Assembly: GCA_965237995.1 (NCBI GenBank)
Contig: CBDEGO010000004.1
Coordinates: 496,001-560,000 of the forward strand
Length of the DNA stretch: 64,000 nucleotides
From: JAAELZ01 sp965237995
GTDB lineage: Bacteria; Pseudomonadota; Gammaproteobacteria; Arenicellales; Poriferihabitantaceae
Direction: 5' to 3'
The notes beneath the pieces are model-generated. The model saw only the letters and a list, made by a program, of their open reading frames with translations. It did no database searches and was not told the DNA's origin. A program made the translations under genes and the position numbers. Of this stretch, positions 8,490 to 17,447 are shown in pieces (position 1 is the first letter of the stretch; each line of letters opens with the position of its first letter).

Positions 8490-9544
8490 GTTAGGTCTTT
8501 CCACATCGCTAGGCCACATGCATGCGCTAATTGAGGCGCCAGCCTATTTAGCTTTTTAATATCAAGTCGGCCCGCTTTTTTTAAATCCGTCATCGGATTC
8601 ATGAATCTAACGTCAGTACGCAGTTTCTTAGAGAGAATGCTTTCTATTTCAGGCACCTGCATACATCCACCAGCTAACAACACCTTAGCGATTTGCCCAG
8701 TTGCTCCAGAAGACTTGAAAGCATACATGACTCTTTCAATTTCTTTCAAGAATAACTTAACAAAAGGTTTTAGCACCTGCCTCTTATAACCTTTAGGCAT
8801 ACGTTGACTATACAAAGCTTGGTGCGCTTTGTCGTTACTAAGGCCATAGTGTGACGCAAAGCCATCAACTAAACTACTGGCTCCAAACGCCTCATCGCGG
8901 TGATAAACCATGTTATCGCCAGAGAAAACATAAAACCGAGTTGTTGACATTCCTACATCGATAATAGCGGTCAGATCGCTTGTTGATCCGCTTACGAAAT
9001 CCTCTGGGTCCGCCGTAGCCGCTCTGAACAGCGCCTGATTTGAAACATCAATCGCATGAGGCTCCAACCCAGCAAGCTCAAGACACTCCGTAACGCTCTC
9101 TACCGTCTGTTTCCGGCAAGTAGTGACAACTAACTCGTCTTCTGCATCACTTGAATGCGCTTCATCGATATAAAAATCTAGGCTTAGCTCTTCCATGGGA
9201 TAGGGAACAAATTTATCCACCTCAAGTTCTACCCATTGCTCAAGTTCGCGCGCTCGCATGCCTTTTTGCGCCCTAAGACGCTTCACAATGACATCTGAGT
9301 AACCAACAGAAGCAACCGCTGATACACACGATAGGTTATTTTGCTTCAACGCTATTTGAATAATATCAGCCACCTGTGAGACGTCAACCACTCTTCCTTC
9401 AACGATCAGGCCTCTTGGCACTGGTTCGATATGAAATTTATCTAACTTAAAGTGCTTGTTCATATGCGCAAGCTGAACCAACTTTATCGATGATTCACCT
9501 ATATCAACACCGAGAACACTCTTTTTGTTGCTCAATCCAAACAA
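8477..9544 (-). CDS. pilM: Type IV pilus assembly ATPase-fold protein PilM
   Basis: An actin/FtsA-like cytoplasmic protein that binds the PilN tail. The 355 residues start with LGVDIGESSIKLVQL, the phosphate-1 motif. Mid-protein there is AIIDVGMSTTRFYV (phosphate-2), and later an adenosine-type motif VLLAGGCMQ. The start codon is TTG, with AAGGA seven bases upstream. It is the first gene of the pilus operon. A weak promoter-like pair (TTGCAG, 17 bases, TAAAAT with the -10 at 9573-9578) lies in the 145-base gap before it. Confidence 0.95.
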   Translation of the reverse strand: MFGLSNKKSVLGVDIGESSIKLVQLAHMNKHFKLDKFHIEPVPRGLIVEGRVVDVSQVADIIQIALKQNNLSCVSAVASVGYSDVIVKRLRAQKGMRARELEQWVELEVDKFVPYPMEELSLDFYIDEAHSSDAEDELVVTTCRKQTVESVTECLELAGLEPHAIDVSNQALFRAATADPEDFVSGSTSDLTAIIDVGMSTTRFYVFSGDNMVYHRDEAFGASSLVDGFASHYGLSNDKAHQALYSQRMPKGYKRQVLKPFVKLFLKEIERVMYAFKSSGATGQIAKVLLAGGCMQVPEIESILSKKLRTDVRFMNPMTDLKKAGRLDIKKLNRLAPQLAHACGLAMWKDLTWIR

Positions 9545-9689
9545 TGTACAATCCTTAAGTCAGACCTCTAAAATTTTACGACACACCTCTGGAAGCTGCA
9601 ATTAGCAATTTACTTTGCGTTGTTTTATCTATAACGTGCCTTACTATCGTATTTATATGGAAAACTTGTAAGCTACCAGCTTTAGCTTT

Positions 9690-11516
9690 CTATTTCTCGG
9701 GTCCTTTACTTACCCGACCAGCGCGCTTTCTATCACTTTCTGATAATAGCTTCTTACGTATTCTCACATTAGCCGGGGTGATTTCAACCAATTCATCGTC
9801 CTCGATTAACTCAAGTGCAGATTCTAGAGTAATCTGCATGGGCGGCTCTAAAACAATACTATCGTCTTTACCTGAAGCGCGCACGTTAGTCAGTTGCTTG
9901 CCCTTAAGCGGGTTCACCACTAAATCGTTTCGCCTTGAATGAATGCCGATGACTTGGCCTTCATAGACTTCAGCGCCATGACCGAGCATCAACTTGCCTC
10001 TTTCTTGCAGATTCCATAAAGCATAAGCCAGCGCTTTACCCGTAACCATCGAAATTAAAGCGCCATTACGTCGCCCCGAAAACTCTCCTTCCACCACCGG
10101 CGCGTACTGGCTAAAAACGTGATTAATCAATCCAGTACCCGAAGTAAGCGTCATGAAATCAGTTTGAAAGCCAATTAGGCCTCTAGCTGGCATAAAGTAA
10201 ACCAGCCTAACGCGCCCTTTACCATCAGGTTGCATGTCTCTAAGTTCACCTTTTCGCGCACCAATGGCCTCCATAACTGCACCTTGATTCACTTCTTCAA
10301 TATCAATGTCTACATCTTCAAATGGCTCGCAGCGCACACCATCGACTTCGCGATAGATAACTTGTGGTCGTGACACCGCAATTTCAAATCCTTCCCTACG
10401 CACGGTCTCCAGCAAAATAGATAGATGCAACTCGCCCCTTCCTGCCACCTCAAACATATCAGGATTAGGCGTGGGAGAAACCCGTAAGGCCACATTATGA
10501 ATAAGCTCTTTGTCTAAGCGTTCAAGAATTTGCCTTGAGGTCACAAACTTGCCTTCTTTGCCACTAAACGGGGACGTATTTACTTGAAACATCATCGTTA
10601 CGGTTGGCTGGTCCACCGTTAACGCTGGCAGTGCTTGTGGAGCAGCCGGGTCGCAAAGTGTGTCGGAAATAGATAATTCTTCAATACCTGTGACAGCGAT
10701 AATATCGCCTGCTTGCGCAGTTTCCACTTCCACGCGCTGCAACCCGTGAAACCCCAAAATTTGTAACACGCGTGCGTTGCGCTTTTTACCTTCGCTATCC
10801 ACCACTGCAATCGGTGAATTGCGTTTTATCTTACCGTTTCGTACCCGCCCGATACCAATCACCCCAACAAAATTAGAGTAGTCTACCGAAGATATTTGCA
10901 TTTGAAACGGTGCGTCAATATCAACATCTGGCTCAGGCGCATGATCGACTACCGCCTGAAATAAGATATCCATACTGTCAGTACGTACATCTGCATCAAG
11001 CGTTGCATAGCCTTCTATCGCTGAGGCATAAACAACTGGAAAATCTAATTGCTCATCAGTACCGCCCAATCGATCAAATAAATCAAACGTTTGGTCAACG
11101 ACCCAGTCTGGCCTCGCGCCATCACGGTCAATCTTGTTGACGACAACGATGGGGCGCAAACCATGCTCAAATGCCTTCTGAGTAACAAATCGTGTTTGTG
11201 GCATCGGCCCTTCTACTGCGTCAACTAGCAACAGCACACTGTCAACCATCGACAAAACCCGTTCGACTTCTCCGCCAAAGTCGGCGTGACCCGGCGTATC
11301 AACAATATTGATCCGATAATCGTTCCACTTAAGCGCAGTATTCTTAGAAAGAATCGTTATACCGCGTTCTTTTTCAAGATCGTTTCCATCCATCACGCGC
11401 TCAACGGGGCCAAATCGATCACCTAGTGTGCCGGACTGTTGTAACAAACGGTCTACCAACGTGGTTTTTCCGTGGTCAACATGCGCGATGATGGCAATAT
11501 TTCTTAGATCTTTCAT
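9690..11516 (-). CDS. typA: Ribosome-associated GTPase TypA/BipA
   Basis: A translational GTPase that binds the 70S ribosome and helps 50S assembly, notably in cold and stress. The 608 residues fit the family. G motifs are intact: AHVDHGKTT (G1), GITI in switch 1, DTPGHADFGGEVERVL (G3) and NKIDR (G4). EF-G-like domains II, III and V follow, and the BipA-specific C-terminal domain is present (from about residue 480, with RRNDLVVNPLKGKQLTN). The gene stands alone, with gaps of 145 and 189 bases. No strong terminator was seen after it. Confidence 0.97.
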   Translation of the reverse strand: MKDLRNIAIIAHVDHGKTTLVDRLLQQSGTLGDRFGPVERVMDGNDLEKERGITILSKNTALKWNDYRINIVDTPGHADFGGEVERVLSMVDSVLLLVDAVEGPMPQTRFVTQKAFEHGLRPIVVVNKIDRDGARPDWVVDQTFDLFDRLGGTDEQLDFPVVYASAIEGYATLDADVRTDSMDILFQAVVDHAPEPDVDIDAPFQMQISSVDYSNFVGVIGIGRVRNGKIKRNSPIAVVDSEGKKRNARVLQILGFHGLQRVEVETAQAGDIIAVTGIEELSISDTLCDPAAPQALPALTVDQPTVTMMFQVNTSPFSGKEGKFVTSRQILERLDKELIHNVALRVSPTPNPDMFEVAGRGELHLSILLETVRREGFEIAVSRPQVIYREVDGVRCEPFEDVDIDIEEVNQGAVMEAIGARKGELRDMQPDGKGRVRLVYFMPARGLIGFQTDFMTLTSGTGLINHVFSQYAPVVEGEFSGRRNGALISMVTGKALAYALWNLQERGKLMLGHGAEVYEGQVIGIHSRRNDLVVNPLKGKQLTNVRASGKDDSIVLEPPMQITLESALELIEDDELVEITPANVRIRKKLLSESDRKRAGRVSKGPEK

Positions 11517-11705
11517 ACGAAACTGTAAGCGCGCACAGCCGAAGGCAGCCGCAAAATAAAATGGGCGCCGATTGTATGCGATTTAACGAATTAAAGTATG
11601 TGTATTCTCCAACCATACATAGCTAAATCCGTTACTTCACGCTACGCTGCAAATCAACCACAGTTTTGATGGCTGCCGTGCCCTACTTCAGACTCGCTTA
11701 TCGCC

Positions 11706-12614
11706 TTATTCAGAAACGATTTGGGTACCGATTCCGGAATCAGTAAACGTCTCCAATAGCAAGCAATGGTCCACTCTGCCATCCAAAATAATGGCAGAAC
11801 CGACACCACCGCTAATGGCAGACAGGGCACAATCTACTTTTGGTAGCATGCCGCCTTGTATCGTCCCATCCTCAATGTAACTTGATATGGATTTCGCCGT
11901 TAATTCGGCCAGTAAGGCACCATTTTTATCACTAACACCCGGTGTATTAGTTAGTAACAACAGCTTTTCCGCTTGCAAGGTAATGGCAAGCTCACCGGCG
12001 ACAATGTCTGCATTTATGTTGTAGGTTTGCCCGTCATCTCCAACTCCGACCGGCGCTATCACGGGAATGAAAGATTTAGACTCCAATAATTGCACGATAC
12101 TGGGGTCAATTCTTTCAACGGCGCCAACGTGCCCGTAATCTATAATTTCCGTTCGCTGCAGAACGGGGTCATTTTTTTCAACTTGCAGCTTTTGAGCTTT
12201 TATCAAGCCGCCATCTTTTCCTGTTAAACCAACTGCATGCCCGCCTTGTTGGTTAATCATGTTGACAATTTCCTTGTTTACTAGGCCACCCAAAACCATT
12301 TCTACCACATCCATGGTTTCACTATCCGTGACGCGCATACCATCAATAAACGTTGACTCTTTACCAATTTGCTTTAACACCTGATTTATCTGTGGGCCAC
12401 CGCCATGAACGATAACAGGGTTAATCCCCACCGCTTTTAATAGCACGACATCTCGCGCAAAGCTCTCTTTAAGCCGATCGTCAATCATTGCATTGCCACC
12501 ATACTTTACAACAAGCGTTTTACCTCGGTAACGCTGGATATACGGCAAGGCTTCCGTCAAGGTATTGGCGGTATCTACGGACAGACTAGCGTCTTTGTTC
12601 GGTATAGGGCTCAT
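11706..12614 (-). CDS. argB: Acetylglutamate kinase
   Basis: The second step of arginine synthesis: it phosphorylates N-acetylglutamate with ATP. The 302 residues match the long-form family. Typical motifs are VVKYGGNAM (about 35-43), VHGGGPQIN, and GKDGGLI with a downstream NINAD-type sequence (YNINADIVAGELA) and GGMLPKV. The N-terminal extension of about 30 residues before the first beta strand is the kind linked to hexameric, arginine-inhibited enzymes; regulation by arginine is inferred, not shown. The start lies five bases after the end of the membrane protein gene upstream, so the two are probably co-transcribed. Confidence 0.96.
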   Translation of the reverse strand: MSPIPNKDASLSVDTANTLTEALPYIQRYRGKTLVVKYGGNAMIDDRLKESFARDVVLLKAVGINPVIVHGGGPQINQVLKQIGKESTFIDGMRVTDSETMDVVEMVLGGLVNKEIVNMINQQGGHAVGLTGKDGGLIKAQKLQVEKNDPVLQRTEIIDYGHVGAVERIDPSIVQLLESKSFIPVIAPVGVGDDGQTYNINADIVAGELAITLQAEKLLLLTNTPGVSDKNGALLAELTAKSISSYIEDGTIQGGMLPKVDCALSAISGGVGSAIILDGRVDHCLLLETFTDSGIGTQIVSE

Positions 12615-12619
12615 AAGTT

Positions 12620-14158
12620 TTACGGGTGGTAAACGCGCTTATTATTCATTTCTATAATAAGCACTTTAGCCCCCTTTTCATTTTCAAACACTTTTACGGG
12701 CTGGTTATGCATTAATAATGGGATATTGTGGGCGTATTCCTCATCATGGGGTCTGACATTAAAAACCAGATAATCAAACTTATTTCTCGCGATTAAGGCC
12801 GAGGTTTTATACTGCTCCCAATATGGCCAGTAGACATCTGTGTGGGCGGCTCTGCCAAAATAATGCGCAATAATTCTGTTGTTAGTATAGACGCTAGCGT
12901 TTTCTGAAATATTGTGCTCTAGCCATTTACCCGCTTCTTTTAAATACGTTTTCTTAGTTGCTAAATCTAAGCTTTTTAAACCTGCAAGCACAATAAGGGC
13001 GATTATTACCATGTACCCGATACGGCTATTTTTAGAAGCGCCCCCAAATCGATTATACCTCTGCCATTTCGCCAGCAAAAACGGAACCGGCAGCAACATT
13101 AACAAAGCCGCCGCTAACGGATAACGATCACTTAAAAACCATTGCACTAGGACGAATGCAAATAAGACACCGATAGAAATGAATAGTAAAAATCGCCATG
13201 GACGAATGAGCACGTGCTGCGGAAATAGACTATCACGAGAAACAGCGGTCACAGACAGACCAAAATACAAATAGTACAGCGCATGCATCAACTCAAAAAA
13301 TACTATCGTGGCCGCAGACCAAAGCAACACCACCAACGCGTAGGAATGGGAATAACCCACCAACACTTTAGACCGAATCGCGTGGAAGCGTTGACCTATT
13401 TGATCAAGCACTTGAATCCACACCGTCTCTAAAAAATGCAATGGTTCTGTAAATATACTCATGTAGGTTAATTCGCCATCAGGCGAGAAATTCCACCAAC
13501 TAAGCAGCACCACCATTACCGCAGCCAGCAACAATGTAAGCACTAGCGCTAGCAATGGAGCCGCCTTACGGCCCATCGCAATCGCCATTAAGTACACTTG
13601 CGACATCACCAAAAAGATCAGCCCTTCAATGCGAAATAGTGCCGATAAGCCAAATAAAATAATACTCAGCGCGTTTAAACGCTTTTTCTTTTCTAAGAAG
13701 AAACTGAGATAATAAAAACAGGCGCTGAGAAACAACGCCAAAAATGCGGGGTCTCGGATCAGGTAGGGCCGGAATTTGTTTAAAGTGGGGAAGGCTAAAA
13801 TAATGAGCAGTGCAAACCATAATTCTGGCTTCCTTCCACCGAGTAAACGTACTAGCGATACAAATGCTAAGGTAATCCAGATAAAAGAGGCCGCATCGAT
13901 TAAATGCGCAGCAATATTAAGGTCAACAAAGGCAATTTTGCTAACGATGGCCATTGATGCCGCGTAAAACGGCCACTTGTAGGTTTCAACCGCTTCGATC
14001 CAGTGGCCCTCAAGCATATTTTGCGCGGATTTTATGTATTCAATGCCATCATTATTAACAACATCGTCTACAATACTGGCCCAAGCTGAGATCAGCAAAC
14101 TACCTAATATCGCAACGACCACTAATCGCTTATCGACCCTTAATAATTGCGCTATCAC
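12620..14158 (-). CDS. GT-C type membrane glycosyltransferase (GT39/PMT-like)
   Basis: A 512-residue polytopic protein with about eleven membrane segments and a soluble C-terminal tail of roughly 110 residues. After the first segment, an acidic loop reads VVNNDGIEYIKSAQNML; an Asp in this loop is typical of GT-C enzymes that use polyprenyl-phosphate sugars. The next loops carry RPYLIRDPAF and the FRIEGLIF segment, also seen in this superfamily. The start is a GTG with a poor ribosome site. The gene is divergent from the GT2 gene at 14198 and precedes argB. It probably transfers a sugar to a glycan or protein at the periplasmic face; donor and acceptor are unknown. Confidence 0.7.
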   Translation of the reverse strand: MIAQLLRVDKRLVVVAILGSLLISAWASIVDDVVNNDGIEYIKSAQNMLEGHWIEAVETYKWPFYAASMAIVSKIAFVDLNIAAHLIDAASFIWITLAFVSLVRLLGGRKPELWFALLIILAFPTLNKFRPYLIRDPAFLALFLSACFYYLSFFLEKKKRLNALSIILFGLSALFRIEGLIFLVMSQVYLMAIAMGRKAAPLLALVLTLLLAAVMVVLLSWWNFSPDGELTYMSIFTEPLHFLETVWIQVLDQIGQRFHAIRSKVLVGYSHSYALVVLLWSAATIVFFELMHALYYLYFGLSVTAVSRDSLFPQHVLIRPWRFLLFISIGVLFAFVLVQWFLSDRYPLAAALLMLLPVPFLLAKWQRYNRFGGASKNSRIGYMVIIALIVLAGLKSLDLATKKTYLKEAGKWLEHNISENASVYTNNRIIAHYFGRAAHTDVYWPYWEQYKTSALIARNKFDYLVFNVRPHDEEYAHNIPLLMHNQPVKVFENEKGAKVLIIEMNNKRVYHP

Positions 14159-14197
14159 AAATCCAAAATTAACCTTTAAAAAACGATAAATTAGTTA

Positions 14198-15142
14198 ATG
14201 AATGCCTCGCCATTAGTCAGCATTGTAATGCCTGCTTACAACCACGAAAAATTCGTTGGTGAAGCGATTGACAGCGTATTGAACCAAACTTGGCAACATT
14301 TAGAGCTCATCATTATTGACGATGGCTCAACCGATAAAACTGCCGATATTGTAAAGGCTTATGACGATCCACGGGTACACTATTTTTATCAAGATAACCA
14401 AGATGCCTACAACGCGCTTAATGCCGGTTTAGAAAAAACTAACGGCGGCTTTATCGGTATTATCAATTCTGACGACGTATTTCATACTTCGCGCATAGAG
14501 ACCTTACTCGCGCTAATGAGCGAACATAACGCACAAGCTATTTTCTCTGATGTATCACCGATAGACGCTGAAAGCGCTCCCCTGAGTGATCCGGAATTTG
14601 GCTGGAATAACTGGCACCACGCTAATCGGCGTTTTTATGCACGTCACGACCGAGATATTTACCAAGGTTTTTTGCACGGGAATTTAATGGTCACCACATC
14701 AAACTTACTGATGAGCGCTGCGGCTAAAGACACCATCGGCGGCTTTGCCCCCTATCGTTACCTACACGACTACGACTACCTATTTCGCTTGCTCAATGCG
14801 TTCCCAGAGCAAGTTCACTATGCGGAAGAGGCAGTATTATTAAATTATCGAATTCACGGTAACAATACCATTAGCGAAGCGGCTATTACTGGGCGCGAGC
14901 AAGATCAAGAAATTATTCGCAATGCTGTGTTGGCGCAATTACCCGCTGCAACCCACGCACGAGCTAATGTCGGTATCGACCGCTTAATCACACTTGAACT
15001 CGAACTTATGGAGGTGCGCAAGCAACTCAATCCACAGGTGGAAAACGCGCCTAAAGGCAAGTTAACAGATGACACGCCCACCCGTGATTTAGCGGCGCTA
15101 ATTGTAAAACGACTGCTTTCGAAAATAGGCCTGCGTCGCTAG
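14198..15142 (+). CDS. Family 2 glycosyltransferase
   Basis: A 314-residue cytoplasmic enzyme with the GT-A fold. The N-terminus reads VSIVMPAYNHEKFVGEAI, followed by DDGSTDKT and the metal-binding variant NSDDVF (about residue 89-94). The last 60 residues are less conserved. It opens the plus-strand part of the glycan cluster, only 39 bases from the divergent GT-C gene, so the two promoters must overlap in that AT-rich spacer. The sugar donor cannot be told from sequence. Confidence 0.9.
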   Translation: MNASPLVSIVMPAYNHEKFVGEAIDSVLNQTWQHLELIIIDDGSTDKTADIVKAYDDPRVHYFYQDNQDAYNALNAGLEKTNGGFIGIINSDDVFHTSRIETLLALMSEHNAQAIFSDVSPIDAESAPLSDPEFGWNNWHHANRRFYARHDRDIYQGFLHGNLMVTTSNLLMSAAAKDTIGGFAPYRYLHDYDYLFRLLNAFPEQVHYAEEAVLLNYRIHGNNTISEAAITGREQDQEIIRNAVLAQLPAATHARANVGIDRLITLELELMEVRKQLNPQVENAPKGKLTDDTPTRDLAALIVKRLLSKIGLRR

Positions 15143-15157
15143 GACAGTTTAAGAACC

Positions 15158-17206
15158 ATGCAGAGTTATTACGATTGGCAAAGCCTTATTAAGCAGGCAA
15201 ACCAGCAGCTAGATCAGTTTGACGTCATTAGTTTTGATGTGTTTGACACGCTGTTTATTCGCAGAGTGCCCGACCCGAACATGATCAAAATTCCAGTGGC
15301 ACAAATGATTAGCAATGCAGCTAATCAACTCGGGATTCATATTACACCCCGTGAAGTGCGTCAATTACGAAACAAAATCGAACAACAGCATCGCGATCGC
15401 AACGGTCAGTCGCACCCCGACTTTGAAGCGCGGTACGACGATTTCATGCAAGAAGTGCTTGAGCATGTTTTTGGTTCTGCTTTGCCATCAACGCTATTTA
15501 AACAAGTAGCCCAATTCGAAACCGACATGGAAAGCAGTATGATCGTGGTGCGCCAAGAAGCACTCGAGTGGATCAAACAGCTGCATAACAAAGGCAAACG
15601 ACTGCTGCTCATTTCTGACATTTATCTAGGCGCAAAATATATTCAAGCTATCGCAACAAACAAAGGCATATTCGATTATTTTGAAGCGATTATTTCTTCG
15701 GCTGACACCTTTAAGGCCAAAGCCTCAGGAGCAGCTTGGCCGATGATAGAACAGCAGTATAGTTTACCTAAAGATAAATGGCTACATATCGGAGACAATG
15801 CGCACTCTGATTACAATAAGCCGATTGAATTTGGCATTCAAGCGTTGCACTTGCGTGACATCGGCGAGCATCATCGCCTATCTCTAGCTACGCGCTACAA
15901 CTATTACGCTTCGCAACGCGATTTCTGGAAAGGCCGGAACCAGCTGCAATGGATGTTGCCATTAGAGCATGAAAATAAAGATAAGCCCCCCTTGTATACG
16001 GATGGCTTTGGATTCTTTGGATACCTCATTAGCTTTTTTATTCACCGCCTAATGGAGCGCTGCAAAGACGAAGACATTGAACGCGTTTACTTTTGCGCTC
16101 GCGAAGGTTGGCTGTTCAAACAAGTATGGGATGCGATGACACCTTGGTTCTTCCCACTAGGTAACGCTCCAAAAGCCAGCTATCTTTACATTAGCCGAAT
16201 GGGTGTGGCGTCCGCCGCTTGCGCGCATCAGGGGCTTTCCCCGCTGAACGCCCATGTGGCGCGATTCCCAGCAGGAAATCGAGATTTTAAGGATATTTGC
16301 CGAATATTTAAATTAGACGCTGAAACTCTAGCTCCGCATTTAGCAAAGTATGATCTAAAAACAGATGACCCAATTGGCTTTAATTCTGCCGACTACGATC
16401 AATCAGCCGATGAGAAGTTTGCGCATGTCTTGGATGATGAAGCCTTTCAATCTGCGGTAAAACAACAAACAAATGCAGACAACCAAGCGTTTCAACTTTA
16501 TTTAGAAAGCGAAGATTTTTTCGAGCAAGACAAAGTCGCCTTGGTAGACATCGGCTGGTTAGGCACCATTCAGCATTATCTTTCTGACGCCATAGAACCG
16601 CGCAAAGACAAGCCCCGTATTTTTGGGTTCACCCTCGGCGCCATTCGCGCAACGCCTTATCGCAATGATTTCAATAATAGCTTAGAAGGCTTGGTTTACG
16701 ACGCTCATCGTTTAAGCTTTTATACGTCGATGACGAACACCATCAAACCTGTTCTAGAAGAAATTTGTCGTGCGCCTCACCCAACTTTAGTGGCATACAA
16801 GATTGTAGGCGGCAAGCCAAAACTAGAGTTTCGCGATACCAGCGACGCGGTAGGCCAAGGGGAAATTAAACAAAGCGAGTACTATAAACCCCTGCATGAA
16901 GGCATTATCGCCTGTGCAAAACGGTATGCGCCTGCAACGCAAATATACAACTATAATACAGGCGAATTGAAGGCGTGGTTAAACTTTATGTATTTGGCAA
17001 AAGTGGCTTTCCCTAAAACTCAAGAAATTCAACGTGTGCGGCATGAAGCCCATCAAGACGATTTCTCAGGTCAACATCAACCGGCTAAAAAGGCTGTTAA
17101 ACAAGACCAAACTTTATGGACAATGAGTCACAGCAAGCTTAAATTTAACCCATTCACGCGGGTATTGTGGTTCATTGATAATGCCTATCGTTTCCTAAAA
17201 GCATGA
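15158..17206 (+). CDS. HAD-superfamily protein of the COG5610 type with large C-terminal domain
   Basis: A 682-residue protein. The first 240 residues are a HAD hydrolase fold: motif I SFDVFDTL (Asp27 nucleophile; Phe29 stands where many phosphatases have the second Asp), motif II LLISDIYL, a Lys in FKAKASG, and motif IV HIGDNAHSD. The remaining 440 residues form a domain found in such proteins from capsule and LPS clusters, with conserved-looking FCAREGWLFKQ and ALVDIGWLGTIQHYL. The function of that part is not established. It sits between the GT2 gene and an 80-residue ORF that it overlaps by four bases. It may act on a sugar phosphate or process a glycan intermediate; this is inference. 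Confidence 0.78.
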   Translation: MQSYYDWQSLIKQANQQLDQFDVISFDVFDTLFIRRVPDPNMIKIPVAQMISNAANQLGIHITPREVRQLRNKIEQQHRDRNGQSHPDFEARYDDFMQEVLEHVFGSALPSTLFKQVAQFETDMESSMIVVRQEALEWIKQLHNKGKRLLLISDIYLGAKYIQAIATNKGIFDYFEAIISSADTFKAKASGAAWPMIEQQYSLPKDKWLHIGDNAHSDYNKPIEFGIQALHLRDIGEHHRLSLATRYNYYASQRDFWKGRNQLQWMLPLEHENKDKPPLYTDGFGFFGYLISFFIHRLMERCKDEDIERVYFCAREGWLFKQVWDAMTPWFFPLGNAPKASYLYISRMGVASAACAHQGLSPLNAHVARFPAGNRDFKDICRIFKLDAETLAPHLAKYDLKTDDPIGFNSADYDQSADEKFAHVLDDEAFQSAVKQQTNADNQAFQLYLESEDFFEQDKVALVDIGWLGTIQHYLSDAIEPRKDKPRIFGFTLGAIRATPYRNDFNNSLEGLVYDAHRLSFYTSMTNTIKPVLEEICRAPHPTLVAYKIVGGKPKLEFRDTSDAVGQGEIKQSEYYKPLHEGIIACAKRYAPATQIYNYNTGELKAWLNFMYLAKVAFPKTQEIQRVRHEAHQDDFSGQHQPAKKAVKQDQTLWTMSHSKLKFNPFTRVLWFIDNAYRFLKA

Positions 17207-17445
17207 AACCAACCGATTCAAATTATGATTTTGCTGGCTTGAACAGCCGCAGAGTATTGACCAACTTTTTACGATGGAAAGTCATGCCTTTTGGGTTTCT
17301 AGGCAAAGGCCCCGGTGTTGTTTGGCTGCTAAACATTGCGCTTCGTCATGGCTTTGGCAAAGCGATTGCAACAGTGCAAATAAAACACGAAAAACCATTG
17401 GCTAACATGCGACGCTGGTTGAACAAGCTAATAAAGTCTAAATAA
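17203..17445 (+). CDS. Orphan small basic protein in the glycan cluster
   Basis: An 80-residue ORF starting four bases inside the end of the HAD gene (ATGA overlap) and ending two bases before the next gene, which argues that it is translated. It has no signal peptide or convincing membrane helix. A central stretch (LRWKVMPFGFLGKGPGVVWLL is split by a Gly-rich turn) is followed by a basic tail, LNKLIKSK. I do not recognise a family. Tight coupling on both sides suggests a partner or regulator of the HAD or membrane protein. Confidence 0.6.
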   Translation: MKPTDSNYDFAGLNSRRVLTNFLRWKVMPFGFLGKGPGVVWLLNIALRHGFGKAIATVQIKHEKPLANMRRWLNKLIKSK

Positions 17446-17447
17446 AA

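Noticed and set aside
9660..9690. Weak hairpin (AAGCT...AGCTT) after typA
   Set aside because: Short stem and no T-run; could be chance.
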